From Eubacteriales bacterium (GTDB taxonomy: Bacteria > Bacillota > Clostridia > Peptostreptococcales > Anaerovoracaceae): 48,557 nt of DNA. A program made the position numbers and the translations under genes. The stretch is taken from positions 1-48,557 of the forward strand of contig JAQUXD010000002.1 in NCBI GenBank assembly GCA_028692535.1, written 5' to 3'. A model generated the notes under the pieces. That model made no database searches. It was not told the origin of the DNA and saw only the letters and a list, made by a program, of their open reading frames with translations. Positions 7,833-14,805 of the stretch are shown in pieces (position 1 is the first letter of the stretch; every line of letters begins with the position of its first letter).

Positions 7833-8567
7833 TTATATGACCAGGCCGCCGTTGACGCCCAGAATCTGCCCGGTAATAAAGGAAGCGTCTTCTCCGGTCA
7901 GAAACAGTACGGCGCCGGCCACGTCCCGTGGCTCGCCCAGGCGGCGCAGAGGCGTTTCCGCAGCCAGGGCGCGGCGTGCATCCTCGTCCAGATTACCGAT
8001 CATAGCTGTATCGATCACGCCGGGCGCCACGCAGTTGATCCGGATCCCCGATGGACCTGCTTCCTTGGCCAGGGCTTTGGTCATGGCGATCAAACCTCCT
8101 TTGGCCGCGGAGTAGTGCGCTTCACAGGAACCGCCCACCTGACCCCACATGGAGGCGATGTTCACGATGCAACCTTTCTTTTGGGCGATCATGTCAGGCA
8201 AAACTGCTCGAGTCAGCAGATAGGCGCTTTTTAGGTTCGTGTCCAGGATATGATCCCAGTCGCGTTCCTGGATATCCTGAAACTGAGCGAAGCCGGCTGC
8301 GCCGGCGTTGTTCACCAACACATCGATGGAGCCCAGTTCTCCGGCGATGTCCCGGCAAAGCGCTTCCACTTCTTTCTGCCGGGTCAGGTCGGCCCGATAG
8401 AGACCGGCCCGGCCGCCCAGGGACCGGATCCGGCAAACCAGCGCTTCTGCTGCTTCCGGGTGCCGATGGCAGTGGACAGCGATCCGATCCCCCCGCCGGG
8501 CCAGCGCCAAGGCGCATGCGCTGCCGATACCTCCGCTTGCACCGCTGATCAAGGTAGTCTGGTTCAT
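7833..8567 (-). CDS. Short-chain dehydrogenase/reductase, FabG-like
   Basis: A 244-residue classical SDR. The cofactor loop SGASGGIG is at 8-15, NNAG at 86-89, and the catalytic tetrad is Asn111, Ser139, Tyr152 and Lys156 (YSAAK). The C terminus ends in GQILGVNGG, as in 3-oxoacyl-ACP reductases. The open frame extends far upstream through the alr region on the opposite strand, but AAGGAG a few bases before the ATG at 8567 fixes the start. The gene stands alone, not in a fatty-acid operon, so it may be a side reductase rather than the housekeeping FabG. His/Arg residues after the second strand (HCHRH, 32-36) fit NADPH use, which is inference. Confidence 0.85.
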   Translation of the reverse strand: MNQTTLISGASGGIGSACALALARRGDRIAVHCHRHPEAAEALVCRIRSLGGRAGLYRADLTRQKEVEALCRDIAGELGSIDVLVNNAGAAGFAQFQDIQERDWDHILDTNLKSAYLLTRAVLPDMIAQKKGCIVNIASMWGQVGGSCEAHYSAAKGGLIAMTKALAKEAGPSGIRINCVAPGVIDTAMIGNLDEDARRALAAETPLRRLGEPRDVAGAVLFLTGEDASFITGQILGVNGGLVI

Positions 8568-8622
8568 GCTTGTCTCCTTTTCCGCCTTTCCTTGGCGAAT
8601 TTGACTGAGATTTTCCGTTATT

Positions 8623-8631
8623 ATTGTATCA
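8623..8631 (-). promoter_or_regulatory. Possible extended -10 promoter of the SDR gene
   Basis: On the minus strand TGATACAAT (8631 to 8623) matches an extended -10. The -35 position (AGACGA) is poor. Start of transcription would be near 8616, about 50 nt before the ATG. Confidence 0.4.
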
Positions 8632-8650
8632 CAGGGCTTCCTGTTTCGTC

Positions 8651-8679
8651 TTGCATTCTCTTTTTTGCGGCGGTATACT
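8651..8679 (+). promoter_or_regulatory. Probable promoter of alr
   Basis: TTGCAT (8651-8656), 17-bp spacer, TATACT (8674-8679). It starts transcription near 8686, about 50 nt before the alr ATG. The same TTGCAT with a 17-bp spacer recurs before glnS and the V-ATPase operon. Confidence 0.65.
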
Positions 8680-8735
8680 GAAAAAGGAGTGATAATTTCT
8701 GGAAGATTAGCATAAAAGCACGAGGAGGTGCGTGA

Positions 8736-9866
8736 ATGTTTAAGGAAGGCCTTCGCCCTGCATGGGTGGAAATCGATCTGAAAGCGTTGGACAACAACAT
8801 AAAGATCATCCAATCCCGAGTTTCTCCCGGATCCGAGGTCTGTGGCATCGTCAAAGCCAACGCCTATGGTCACGGTGTTTTGGAATGCGTCAGGGTTATG
8901 GAGAGAAATGGGATCCGGACCTTCGGGATCTCCACTCTGGCGGAAGCGATCCAGCTTCGGGAGGCCGGGGTCAGCGGCCGGATTATTATGCTGGGCCTCA
9001 CGCCGGAAATGTATGTGGACACGGTGGTCGAACATAACATCATGACCGGATTTGCGGATATCTCGTATGCAAAAGCGCTCTCCGAGGAAGCCGTCAAGCG
9101 TGGAAAAACAGTGGAAGTGTGGGGTATTGTGGACACCGGAATGGGCAGGATCGGCTACCAGGCCAAGGATCCTCAGGCGGTGGAAGAAATTTATGCGGCC
9201 TCCAAGCTCCCCGGGCTGAAGCTTGCAGGGATTTTCTCCCATTTTTCCACATCGGATTTTGAAGACCGCAGCTATGCGGATAAACAGGAGCGGCGTTTCA
9301 ATCACATTCGGGAGGCGCTGATGGAAAAAGGATTATCCTTTTACCTGTGCTCTCTGGCCAACAGTCCTGCCACCATGGACCGGCCCAGCTCCCATTTTGA
9401 TCTCTGTCGGCCAGGCGGGATTTTCTACGGGCGCTATCAGAGTGGTGTTACCCTGGTGCCGGGCATCCGGCCTGTCATGTCCGTCAAGGCCAATATCGTG
9501 CAGCTCAAAAACGTGCCCGAAGGCTTTTCCGTCAGCTACGAACGCAGCCTGATCACAAAGCGGCCCAGCACCATCGCTACGCTGGCGATGGGCTATGCCG
9601 ACGGTATTCCAAGGCCCTGGTGGGAAAAAGGAAAAGTGATCGTCAAGGGGCAGTACGCGCCTTTCGCTGGGGTGATCTGCATGGATCAATGCATGCTGGA
9701 TGTGACGGATGTCCCTAATGTTCAATTGGGAGACGAGGTGGTGGTGATGGGCCGCAGCGGCGACCTGTTCATCGGCGCCGAAGATATCGCCGGAGGCGTG
9801 GGCACTATTGCCAACAATATTACCTGTGGCTGCGACGCCAGATTGCCATACCTCTATCTGGAATAA
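8736..9866 (+). CDS. alr: Alanine racemase
   Basis: Alr (376 residues) interconverts L- and D-alanine with PLP, supplying D-Ala for peptidoglycan. The PLP lysine is Lys40 in VKANAYGHG. The second-domain catalytic tyrosine is in SVSYERS near residue 265, followed by LAMGYADG. PSSHFDLCRPGG is also typical. GAGGAGG before the ATG supports the start. It has its own promoter and ends at a bidirectional terminator, so it is monocistronic. Length and motifs fit the family well. A different amino-acid racemase of the same fold is possible but less likely. Confidence 0.94.
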   Translation: MFKEGLRPAWVEIDLKALDNNIKIIQSRVSPGSEVCGIVKANAYGHGVLECVRVMERNGIRTFGISTLAEAIQLREAGVSGRIIMLGLTPEMYVDTVVEHNIMTGFADISYAKALSEEAVKRGKTVEVWGIVDTGMGRIGYQAKDPQAVEEIYAASKLPGLKLAGIFSHFSTSDFEDRSYADKQERRFNHIREALMEKGLSFYLCSLANSPATMDRPSSHFDLCRPGGIFYGRYQSGVTLVPGIRPVMSVKANIVQLKNVPEGFSVSYERSLITKRPSTIATLAMGYADGIPRPWWEKGKVIVKGQYAPFAGVICMDQCMLDVTDVPNVQLGDEVVVMGRSGDLFIGAEDIAGGVGTIANNITCGCDARLPYLYLE

Positions 9867-9886
9867 ACGGCCGGTGAAAACATAAT

Positions 9887-9919
9887 AAAAAGGCAGGATC
9901 CAGCGGATCCTGCCTTTTT
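9887..9919. terminator. Bidirectional intrinsic terminator between alr and the convergent gene
   Basis: AAAAA-GGCAGGATCC-AGC-GGATCCTGCC-TTTTT is a perfect 10-bp stem with A and T runs on both sides. It serves alr on the plus strand and the 9925-10812 gene on the minus strand. Confidence 0.95.
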
Positions 9920-9924
9920 CAGTG

Positions 9925-10812
9925 CTATTTTTTCTTTTTATTTTTGCTGCTGTTTCTGGCTTTTTCTGCCGCTTTTTTCGCTTCTCTTCGGGCCTTGTTG
10001 TTCTTGACCACCGAACGGGGCACTCTTCCGCCGCCGTCCTTGACAGAATGGGGACCGGCAACCCGGAACCTGCCTTCGCTGCGCTCTGCGGCTTGAAGCT
10101 CGGCTTCGATGGCTTCCATTTCAGCTGCCTTTTCCGCCTCGATCCGAAGCCGTTCTTCTTCCAGCTTCTGCTCTTTTTTTGCGATCTTGGCCTTTTCTTT
10201 TTCTACGTAAGCTGTAGCCTCTTCCAGGGATATGCCTTTGATCTTGGAAATCTTGTAGGGATTCAGATTTTCTTCCTTGATTTTTCCGGAAGCTTCGAAG
10301 CTTTGCTTTTCAGCGGTTTTCTTTGCCGCTTTGGACGTGGCGGAGAACATAAAGATCATCATGACTGCCATGAGCCCCATGCTCACCTTTGCGTCAGTGG
10401 CGGTATTTCTGATTTTGAACGTGGTGGTCATTCCTTCGTCCAGGGTGCCGCCTTCGGCGGAAATCACGCCGGGCAGGATCTCTACGCTGTATTCGGAATC
10501 GGACTCCAGCGTCTGTTCCAGAACCAGCCAGAGCTGATTGGGATATTTATCGGCGCTGTACATGATTTCAAAAGGTTGGTCGACGCCCTGGGCATCCTTG
10601 ATCTTGAAAAAATGCTTGTTTGCTGCGATAGCTGTCTCGTCCATCATATCCTGGCTGAACGTGACCTTTACAGCCATATTCTGGGGTTGCTTGCCCGTCT
10701 CTCCGTCCTTGGGCGTTATGTCCGTTACGACGAGTCCGGATGCGAAGATCGTGGTGCCGGTAAAGACGGTCAGGATCAGGATCAGGCTGATTAAAGCGGT
10801 GATACGTTTCAT
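9925..10812 (-). CDS. Ig-like (SbsA/Big_5-type) domain membrane protein with cytoplasmic coiled coil, function unknown
   Basis: A 295-residue protein I cannot assign a function. Residues 1-25 are a signal peptide or anchor ending near TIFAS. Residues about 27-135 look like one Ig-like SbsA/Big_5 domain (DITPKDGETG, then VKVTFSQDM, then LVLEQTLESDSEYSVEI). Residues 142-158 form a hydrophobic segment (MGLMAVMMIFMF). A highly charged, probably coiled-coil region follows (about 200-245, rich in E/K/A), then a very basic tail ending KNKKKK. If the first segment is cleaved, the Ig domain lies outside and the coiled coil and basic tail inside the cell. The gene follows tadA by 28 nt on the same strand. 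GGAGG lies about 12 nt before the ATG. It could be a structural or envelope-linked scaffold, which is speculation. Confidence 0.75.
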   Translation of the reverse strand: MKRITALISLILILTVFTGTTIFASGLVVTDITPKDGETGKQPQNMAVKVTFSQDMMDETAIAANKHFFKIKDAQGVDQPFEIMYSADKYPNQLWLVLEQTLESDSEYSVEILPGVISAEGGTLDEGMTTTFKIRNTATDAKVSMGLMAVMMIFMFSATSKAAKKTAEKQSFEASGKIKEENLNPYKISKIKGISLEEATAYVEKEKAKIAKKEQKLEEERLRIEAEKAAEMEAIEAELQAAERSEGRFRVAGPHSVKDGGGRVPRSVVKNNKARREAKKAAEKARNSSKNKKKK

Positions 10813-10840
10813 ACTAGGGGTTCCTCCAATGTGTCGGGTA

Positions 10841-11293
10841 CTATTTTCGCAGCTGCCGGAAAAACTGCCGCATCAATTGCCGGCACTCCTCTTCCAGAAT
10901 GCCGTCGGAAAGCTCAACCTGATGGTTGAGCCTGGAATCGGTGACCAGATTGTTGACGGAAAAGCAGGCGCCGGCTTTGGGGTCCGGGGTTCCGATGAAC
11001 AGCCGGGAGATCCGGGACAGGACAATGGCTCCGGCGCACATCGCGCATGGCTCCACCGTAACGTACAGATCGCAACCGGTCAGTCGCCATCCGCCCAGCG
11101 TTTCCGCTGCCTGGCGAATGGCCAGGATCTCGGCGTGCGCGGTGGGGTCCTTGATGCTTTCCACCAGATTGTGTCCCCTGCCGATGATGTCCTCTCCTTT
11201 GACGACCACTGCGCCCACGGGGACTTCACCCTTTTCGAAAGCCTTCTGCGCTTCTTCCAAAGCAATGCCCATGTAGTGCCGGGGCTGATTCAT
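10841..11293 (-). CDS. tadA: tRNA-specific adenosine deaminase (A34 to inosine)
   Basis: TadA (150 residues) converts wobble adenosine 34 of tRNA-Arg(ACG) to inosine. The zinc and proton-shuttle motif HAE is at 53-55 and PCAMC at 82-86. VPVGAVVV near 25 is the usual N-terminal feature. An upstream in-frame TTG would add eight residues, but AGAGAGG just before the ATG at 11293 favours that start. It leads a two-gene minus-strand unit with the Ig-like membrane protein. The promoter at 11330-11358 is convincing. Confidence 0.94.
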   Translation of the reverse strand: MNQPRHYMGIALEEAQKAFEKGEVPVGAVVVKGEDIIGRGHNLVESIKDPTAHAEILAIRQAAETLGGWRLTGCDLYVTVEPCAMCAGAIVLSRISRLFIGTPDPKAGACFSVNNLVTDSRLNHQVELSDGILEEECRQLMRQFFRQLRK

Positions 11294-11329
11294 GCCAACC
11301 TCTCTGTTTTCTGACAAAATGTACTACTC

Positions 11330-11358
11330 ATAATATCATAGCGCCTGTTCATTTTCAA
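11330..11358 (-). promoter_or_regulatory. Promoter of tadA
   Basis: On the minus strand TTGAAA (11358 to 11353), 17-bp spacer, TATTAT (11335 to 11330) preceded by TGA, giving an extended -10. The start would be about 30 nt before the tadA ATG. It is back to back with the cvpA promoter. Confidence 0.75.
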
Positions 11359-11385
11359 CGGTTTTGTGAATTCCTGCCGATGGGG

Positions 11386-11414
11386 TTGATATTTCCCGGT
11401 TCCGTTGCTACAAT
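11386..11414 (+). promoter_or_regulatory. Promoter of the cvpA-like gene
   Basis: TTGATA (11386-11391), 17-bp spacer, TACAAT (11409-11414). Predicted start near 11421, about 25 nt before the TTG start codon. Confidence 0.75.
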
Positions 11415-11445
11415 CATATTGTAGTCGGAGGTAGGGGGCAATGAA

Positions 11446-12078
11446 TTGATACTGGATATTGGTCTTGGCATAATACTTCTTCTTTCTGTGATCGTCGGGT
11501 ATCGCAAAGGGTTTACGGAAGCTTTTCTGCATACGATCGGCTGGATTCTGGCCATCGTATTGGGGTTTGTGTGGACACCGGCGGTAGCTGCTTTTTTACG
11601 CGGCAATACGAATATGGAAGAAAGCCTTCGTGTCATCTTCAACGAACGTTTGGCCCGGACCGGCGGCACCGGACAGGAAGGTTTGCTGAGCGGGATTCCC
11701 GAGATCCTGTCGGATTATTTTTCCGATGCGGTGAGCGTTATCCAAAGCAATACCGTGGAAAATCTTGTCGACATCATCATCACGATCCTGGCGCTGCTGT
11801 GTATCATCCTGATCATCAAACTGATCTTCTTTCTGATCACCTTGCTTTTCAGCAAGCGGAAACGGGGCGGAATCATCGCTTTTTCCGACGGGATACTGGG
11901 ACTGGCCTTCGGCGCGGTCAAAGGATTGCTGCTCATCTGCATCCTGTTGGCCCTGATTCTGCCGCTGTCCAATTTTTTCCAAAGCGAGGTTCTTTTGGAA
12001 CAATTGAGCAGTTCCACCTATGCTATTCAGATCTACAATAACAACCCGATATTTCTCTTGACGCAAATCTTTTTCTAA
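11446..12078 (+). CDS. CvpA family membrane protein
   Basis: A 210-residue protein with four hydrophobic segments (about 1-20, 27-48, 105-130, 145-175), opening ILDIGLGIILLLSVIVGYRKGF, the usual N-terminal pattern of CvpA/colicin V production proteins. These are widespread membrane proteins of poorly defined role. The start is TTG at 11446; an ATG five bases upstream is out of frame and stops at once. A GGAGG and a G-run (11428-11438) supply the ribosome site. No terminator follows before the tRNA gene, so transcripts may run on into it. Confidence 0.82.
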   Translation: MILDIGLGIILLLSVIVGYRKGFTEAFLHTIGWILAIVLGFVWTPAVAAFLRGNTNMEESLRVIFNERLARTGGTGQEGLLSGIPEILSDYFSDAVSVIQSNTVENLVDIIITILALLCIILIIKLIFFLITLLFSKRKRGGIIAFSDGILGLAFGAVKGLLLICILLALILPLSNFFQSEVLLEQLSSSTYAIQIYNNNPIFLLTQIFF

Positions 12079-12086
12079 TCCATACT
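12058..12086 (+). promoter_or_regulatory. Possible promoter of tRNA-Arg
   Basis: TTGACG (12058-12063), 17-bp spacer, CATACT (12081-12086). It overlaps the end of the cvpA-like gene and would start about 25 nt before the tRNA. Confidence 0.45.
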
Positions 12087-12116
12087 TTAAGGAGTCGCAC
12101 TTTTGACAAACGACAG

Positions 12117-12191
12117 GCCCCCATAGTTAAACGGATATAACGGAGGTTTCCTAAACCTTTGTTGGTGGTTCGATTCCGCCTGGGGGTGCCA
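12117..12191 (+). tRNA. tRNA-Arg(CCU)
   Basis: The cloverleaf can be folded by hand. Acceptor GCCCCCA / TGGGGGT (one G-U at the end), D stem GTTA / TAAC, anticodon stem GAGGT / ACCTT with loop TTCCTAA, so the anticodon is CCT (reads AGG). T stem is GGTGG / CCGCC with loop TTCGATT. Discriminator G and CCA are encoded (12188-12191). It lies between cvpA and the Na/Pi cotransporter gene. Confidence 0.93.
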
Positions 12192-12199
12192 CTCAAAAA

Positions 12200-12227
12200 A
12201 TGGCAGCCCGAACGGGCTGTCATTTTT
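12200..12227 (+). terminator. Intrinsic terminator after tRNA-Arg
   Basis: ATGGCAGCCCG / CGGGCTGTCAT stem (one G-T pair) with a tight loop, preceded by an A-run and followed by TTTTT (12223-12227). It ends only 12 nt before the next ATG, so the downstream gene depends on readthrough or a promoter I could not see. Confidence 0.85.
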
Positions 12228-12239
12228 ACGGGAGACAAC

Positions 12240-14000
12240 ATGGACATTTTTAACATCATTACACTGTGTGGCGGATTGGCCTTTTTCCTGTATGGCATGC
12301 ACGTCATGTCTTCGGGCCTTACGAAGGTGACGGGCGGGAAGCTGGAACAGACGCTGAAGCGGATGACATCCAATCCGTTAAAGAGCTTGCTGCTCGGCGC
12401 CGGGATCACCATTGCCATCCAGAGCTCGTCGGCCATGACCGTCATGCTTGTGGGCCTGGTCAATTCCGGAATCATGGAATTGGGTCAAACCGTGGGCGTC
12501 ATCATGGGTTCCAACATCGGAACGACACTGACCGCCTGGATCCTGAGCCTTGCGGGGATCGAAAGCGACAACTTCTTTATGAAGATGCTGAAGCCTACGA
12601 ATTTCGCCCCCATCGTGGCGCTCATCGGCATTATCCTGATCATGGTATCCAAGCGCAGCCGCCGCAAAGACATCGGAGGCGTTATGGTGGGTTTCTCCGT
12701 GTTGATGTATGGCATGCAGCTCATGAGCGAAGCCGTGAGTCCTTTGGGGGATATGCCCGGATTCACTTCGATGCTTACCGCCTTTCAAAATCCCATTTTG
12801 GGCGTGATCGTCGGCGCTGTGTTCACGGGTCTGATCCAGAGCTCTGCGGCTTCTGTGGGTATTCTGCAGGCCTTGGCCCTTACCGGTGCCATTTCCTTCG
12901 GAATGGCCATACCTATTATCATGGGGCAGAACATCGGCACCTGCGTGACGGCGCTGCTGTCCAGTATCGGTGTCAATCGCTCTGCCAAGCGCGTGGCCGC
13001 TGTGCATATTTCTTTTAATCTGATCGGCACTGCCATTTGTCTCATGGTATTTTACGGCTTGCACAGCGTTCTTCATTTCACCTTTTTTGACAAATCCATC
13101 ACGATCCTGGGGATCGCGATCTGTCACAGCGCCTTCAATGTGATCACCACGCTTATGCTCCTGCCGTTCCCCAAGCAATTGGAGAAGCTGGCCATGGTCA
13201 TGGTCCGGGAGGATCACGATCAGGACACCTACGCGTTTTTGGATGAAAGACTTTTGCAGTCTCCCTCCTTTGCCATACAGGAGTGCGAAAGCCTTGTGAT
13301 GAAGATGGCGGACATGGCTCACGAAAACGTGCTGCGGTCTATCTCGCTGATCTATAATTACAGGCAAGACCAGGCTGATCTGGTGGAAGATTACGAGGAC
13401 AAGCTGGACCAGTCTGAAGATAAGCTGGGATCCTATCTGGTCAAGATCGCCGCAAAGAATCTTTCGGATAAAGACAGCCTCTATGTAGGAAAACTGCTCC
13501 ACGGCATCGGAGACCTGGAACGGATCGGTGATCATGCGGTGAACATCGTCGACGTCGCCCGGGAATTGTATGAAAAACAGATCGTATTCTCCCTGGCAGC
13601 CAACAAAGAGCTGGAGATCCTTATCAGTGCCATCAAGGAGATCCTGGACATTACGATGAAAGCTTACAAAGAGGGAGATCAGGCTCTTGCGATCCGGGTG
13701 GAGCCTCTGGAAGAAGTCATCGATATCATGATCGTCGACATCAAGAAGCGGCATGTGGAACGCCTTCAGGCCGGTCAGTGCAACCTGACCTTCGGATTTG
13801 CCCATGCGGATCTGATCAACAACCTGGAACGGATCTCCGATCACTGTTCCAACCTGGCCATTGCCGTCCTCAACATGTCGTTGGGGCGCTATGATGCCCA
13901 CGAGTATACCGAGGCGGTCAAGAGCGGAACGAACCCGGAATTCGAAGAGAACTTCAAGGCATTTTCGGAAAAGTATGCCTTGGACATTCTGGACTGCTGA
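12240..14000 (+). CDS. Na/Pi cotransporter family protein with C-terminal PhoU-like domain
   Basis: A 586-residue protein. The N-terminal part (about 1-315) is the Na+/phosphate symporter fold with two inverted repeats marked by IQSSSAM (60-66) and a second IQSSAAS near 200. The C-terminal part (about 340-560) is a PhoU-like helical domain with GDLERIGDHAVNI and NNLERISDHCSNL, which in relatives may bind metal and regulate uptake. It probably imports phosphate with sodium. A longer open frame runs back into the tRNA gene, but GGAG 5 nt before the ATG at 12240 sets the start. The gene sits immediately behind the tRNA terminator. Confidence 0.92.
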   Translation: MDIFNIITLCGGLAFFLYGMHVMSSGLTKVTGGKLEQTLKRMTSNPLKSLLLGAGITIAIQSSSAMTVMLVGLVNSGIMELGQTVGVIMGSNIGTTLTAWILSLAGIESDNFFMKMLKPTNFAPIVALIGIILIMVSKRSRRKDIGGVMVGFSVLMYGMQLMSEAVSPLGDMPGFTSMLTAFQNPILGVIVGAVFTGLIQSSAASVGILQALALTGAISFGMAIPIIMGQNIGTCVTALLSSIGVNRSAKRVAAVHISFNLIGTAICLMVFYGLHSVLHFTFFDKSITILGIAICHSAFNVITTLMLLPFPKQLEKLAMVMVREDHDQDTYAFLDERLLQSPSFAIQECESLVMKMADMAHENVLRSISLIYNYRQDQADLVEDYEDKLDQSEDKLGSYLVKIAAKNLSDKDSLYVGKLLHGIGDLERIGDHAVNIVDVARELYEKQIVFSLAANKELEILISAIKEILDITMKAYKEGDQALAIRVEPLEEVIDIMIVDIKKRHVERLQAGQCNLTFGFAHADLINNLERISDHCSNLAIAVLNMSLGRYDAHEYTEAVKSGTNPEFEENFKAFSEKYALDILDC

Positions 14001-14052
14001 GGCGGCTTGCCCGGCGGCTTACAATAAAAATCTTATGTGACATATTTAAAGA

Positions 14053-14082
14053 AGAGGGTGCATTTCACATGCGCCCTCTTTT
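14053..14082 (+). terminator. Terminator of the Na/Pi cotransporter gene
   Basis: AGAGGGTGCAT / ATGCGCCCTCT (11 bp, one T-G) with loop TTCAC and a TTTT tail. The minus strand shows only a weak T-rich tail (CTTCTTTAAA), so it may also serve the convergent Lrp-type gene. Confidence 0.8.
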
Positions 14083-14109
14083 CGTTTTGCTGTCATCGCC
14101 TTGCCGGAG

Positions 14110-14571
14110 CTATTTGGAAGCCACCGGCGATACGCTGTAACGCTGTTTGACACTAGAGAGAATCACGTTGGTCTGGGTGTGCTTAATACAGGAGATCCCC
14201 TTGATCTTGTTCATCAGCCGTTCCAGCGAAGCGGTGTTTCGGGTGGTGATCTTCAACACATAGTCAAACTCGCCGGTGATGTAATGACATTCCAGAATTT
14301 CTTCCGCTCCCGAGATGAAGCTGTTGAATTCTTCCGTCTGATCCGGTGTTTCCAGGCTGATCATCATGATCACGGATAATTCCTTTTCCATGGCCGCCGC
14401 ATTGAGGATGGCGGTATACTGTTCGATGATTCCGCCGTTTTCCAGCTTCTTCAGCCGTTCGCTTACAGCCGACAGGGAAAGGTTCACCTGCTTTGAGAGT
14501 TCGGAGATCGAAACTCTGGAGTTCTGCTGGAGAACTTCCAGGATCTTTACATCAATGATATCCAGAGACAT
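14110..14571 (-). CDS. Lrp/AsnC family transcriptional regulator
   Basis: A 153-residue protein with the standard Lrp plan. The N-terminal helix-turn-helix is at about 22-42 (ISELSKQVNLSLSAVSERLKKLE split over the two helices). The C-terminal RAM effector domain is at about 65-145, with ECHYITGEFDYVLKI. Such regulators sense amino acids and act as dimers or octamers. An in-frame GTG nine bases upstream is possible, but AGAGGTG lies 6 nt before the ATG at 14571, so I use that. It is transcribed divergently from glnS and lies 2.2 kb before the aminotransferase/CoA-transferase/dehydrogenase set, a plausible target. The two TTTCGCAAAAAT repeats upstream may be its operators. Confidence 0.92.
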   Translation of the reverse strand: MSLDIIDVKILEVLQQNSRVSISELSKQVNLSLSAVSERLKKLENGGIIEQYTAILNAAAMEKELSVIMMISLETPDQTEEFNSFISGAEEILECHYITGEFDYVLKITTRNTASLERLMNKIKGISCIKHTQTNVILSSVKQRYSVSPVASK

Positions 14572-14583
14572 AATTTGCACCTC

Positions 14584-14671
14584 TTTCGCAAAAATAATTC
14601 CAAATGAAAATGGGATTCTTCCGATAAAGCATTGTATATACCGTTACTTTACCAAAAGATTTCGCAAAAAT
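14584..14671. repeat. Pair of TTTCGCAAAAAT direct repeats in the lrp-glnS intergenic region
   Basis: The 12-mer TTTCGCAAAAAT occurs at 14584-14595 and 14660-14671, 76 bp apart. The second copy falls inside the spacer of a possible minus-strand promoter for the Lrp-type gene, and the first overlaps its leader. This suits autoregulation, which is inferred only. Confidence 0.6.
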
Positions 14672-14674
14672 CAA
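14646..14674 (-). promoter_or_regulatory. Possible promoter of the Lrp-type gene
   Basis: Minus strand TTGATT (14674 to 14669), 17-bp spacer, TAAAGT (14651 to 14646). An alternative -10, TACAAT (14636 to 14631), lacks a good -35. Confidence 0.4.
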
Positions 14675-14721
14675 GGTAAATTGCTTGGAACGGCACAGAT
14701 TTTTCATCAAGTGAAAACATT

Positions 14722-14750
14722 TTGCATTATACGGGCAATTAAGCTATAAT
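14722..14750 (+). promoter_or_regulatory. Promoter of glnS
   Basis: TTGCAT (14722-14727), 17-bp spacer, consensus TATAAT (14745-14750). Start near 14757, giving a leader of about 50 nt with AAGGAGGAGG before the ATG. No T-box features are visible in so short a leader. Confidence 0.8.
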
Positions 14751-14805
14751 ATTATTCACTATCCAGACTCACATTTACGGTTTCCAACCAAGGAGGAGGC
14801 AAACC

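Noticed and set aside
8568..9305. Upstream extension of the SDR frame through alr (total 490 codons)
   Set aside because: The extension is antisense to alr, and a clear AAGGAG precedes the ATG at 8567.
12378..13901. A 507-codon minus-strand open frame opposite the Na/Pi cotransporter
   Set aside because: Histidine- and glutamine-rich antisense artefact with no motif.
14751..14805. T-box leader before glnS
   Set aside because: The leader is about 50 nt with no specifier loop, no conserved T-box sequence and no terminator.
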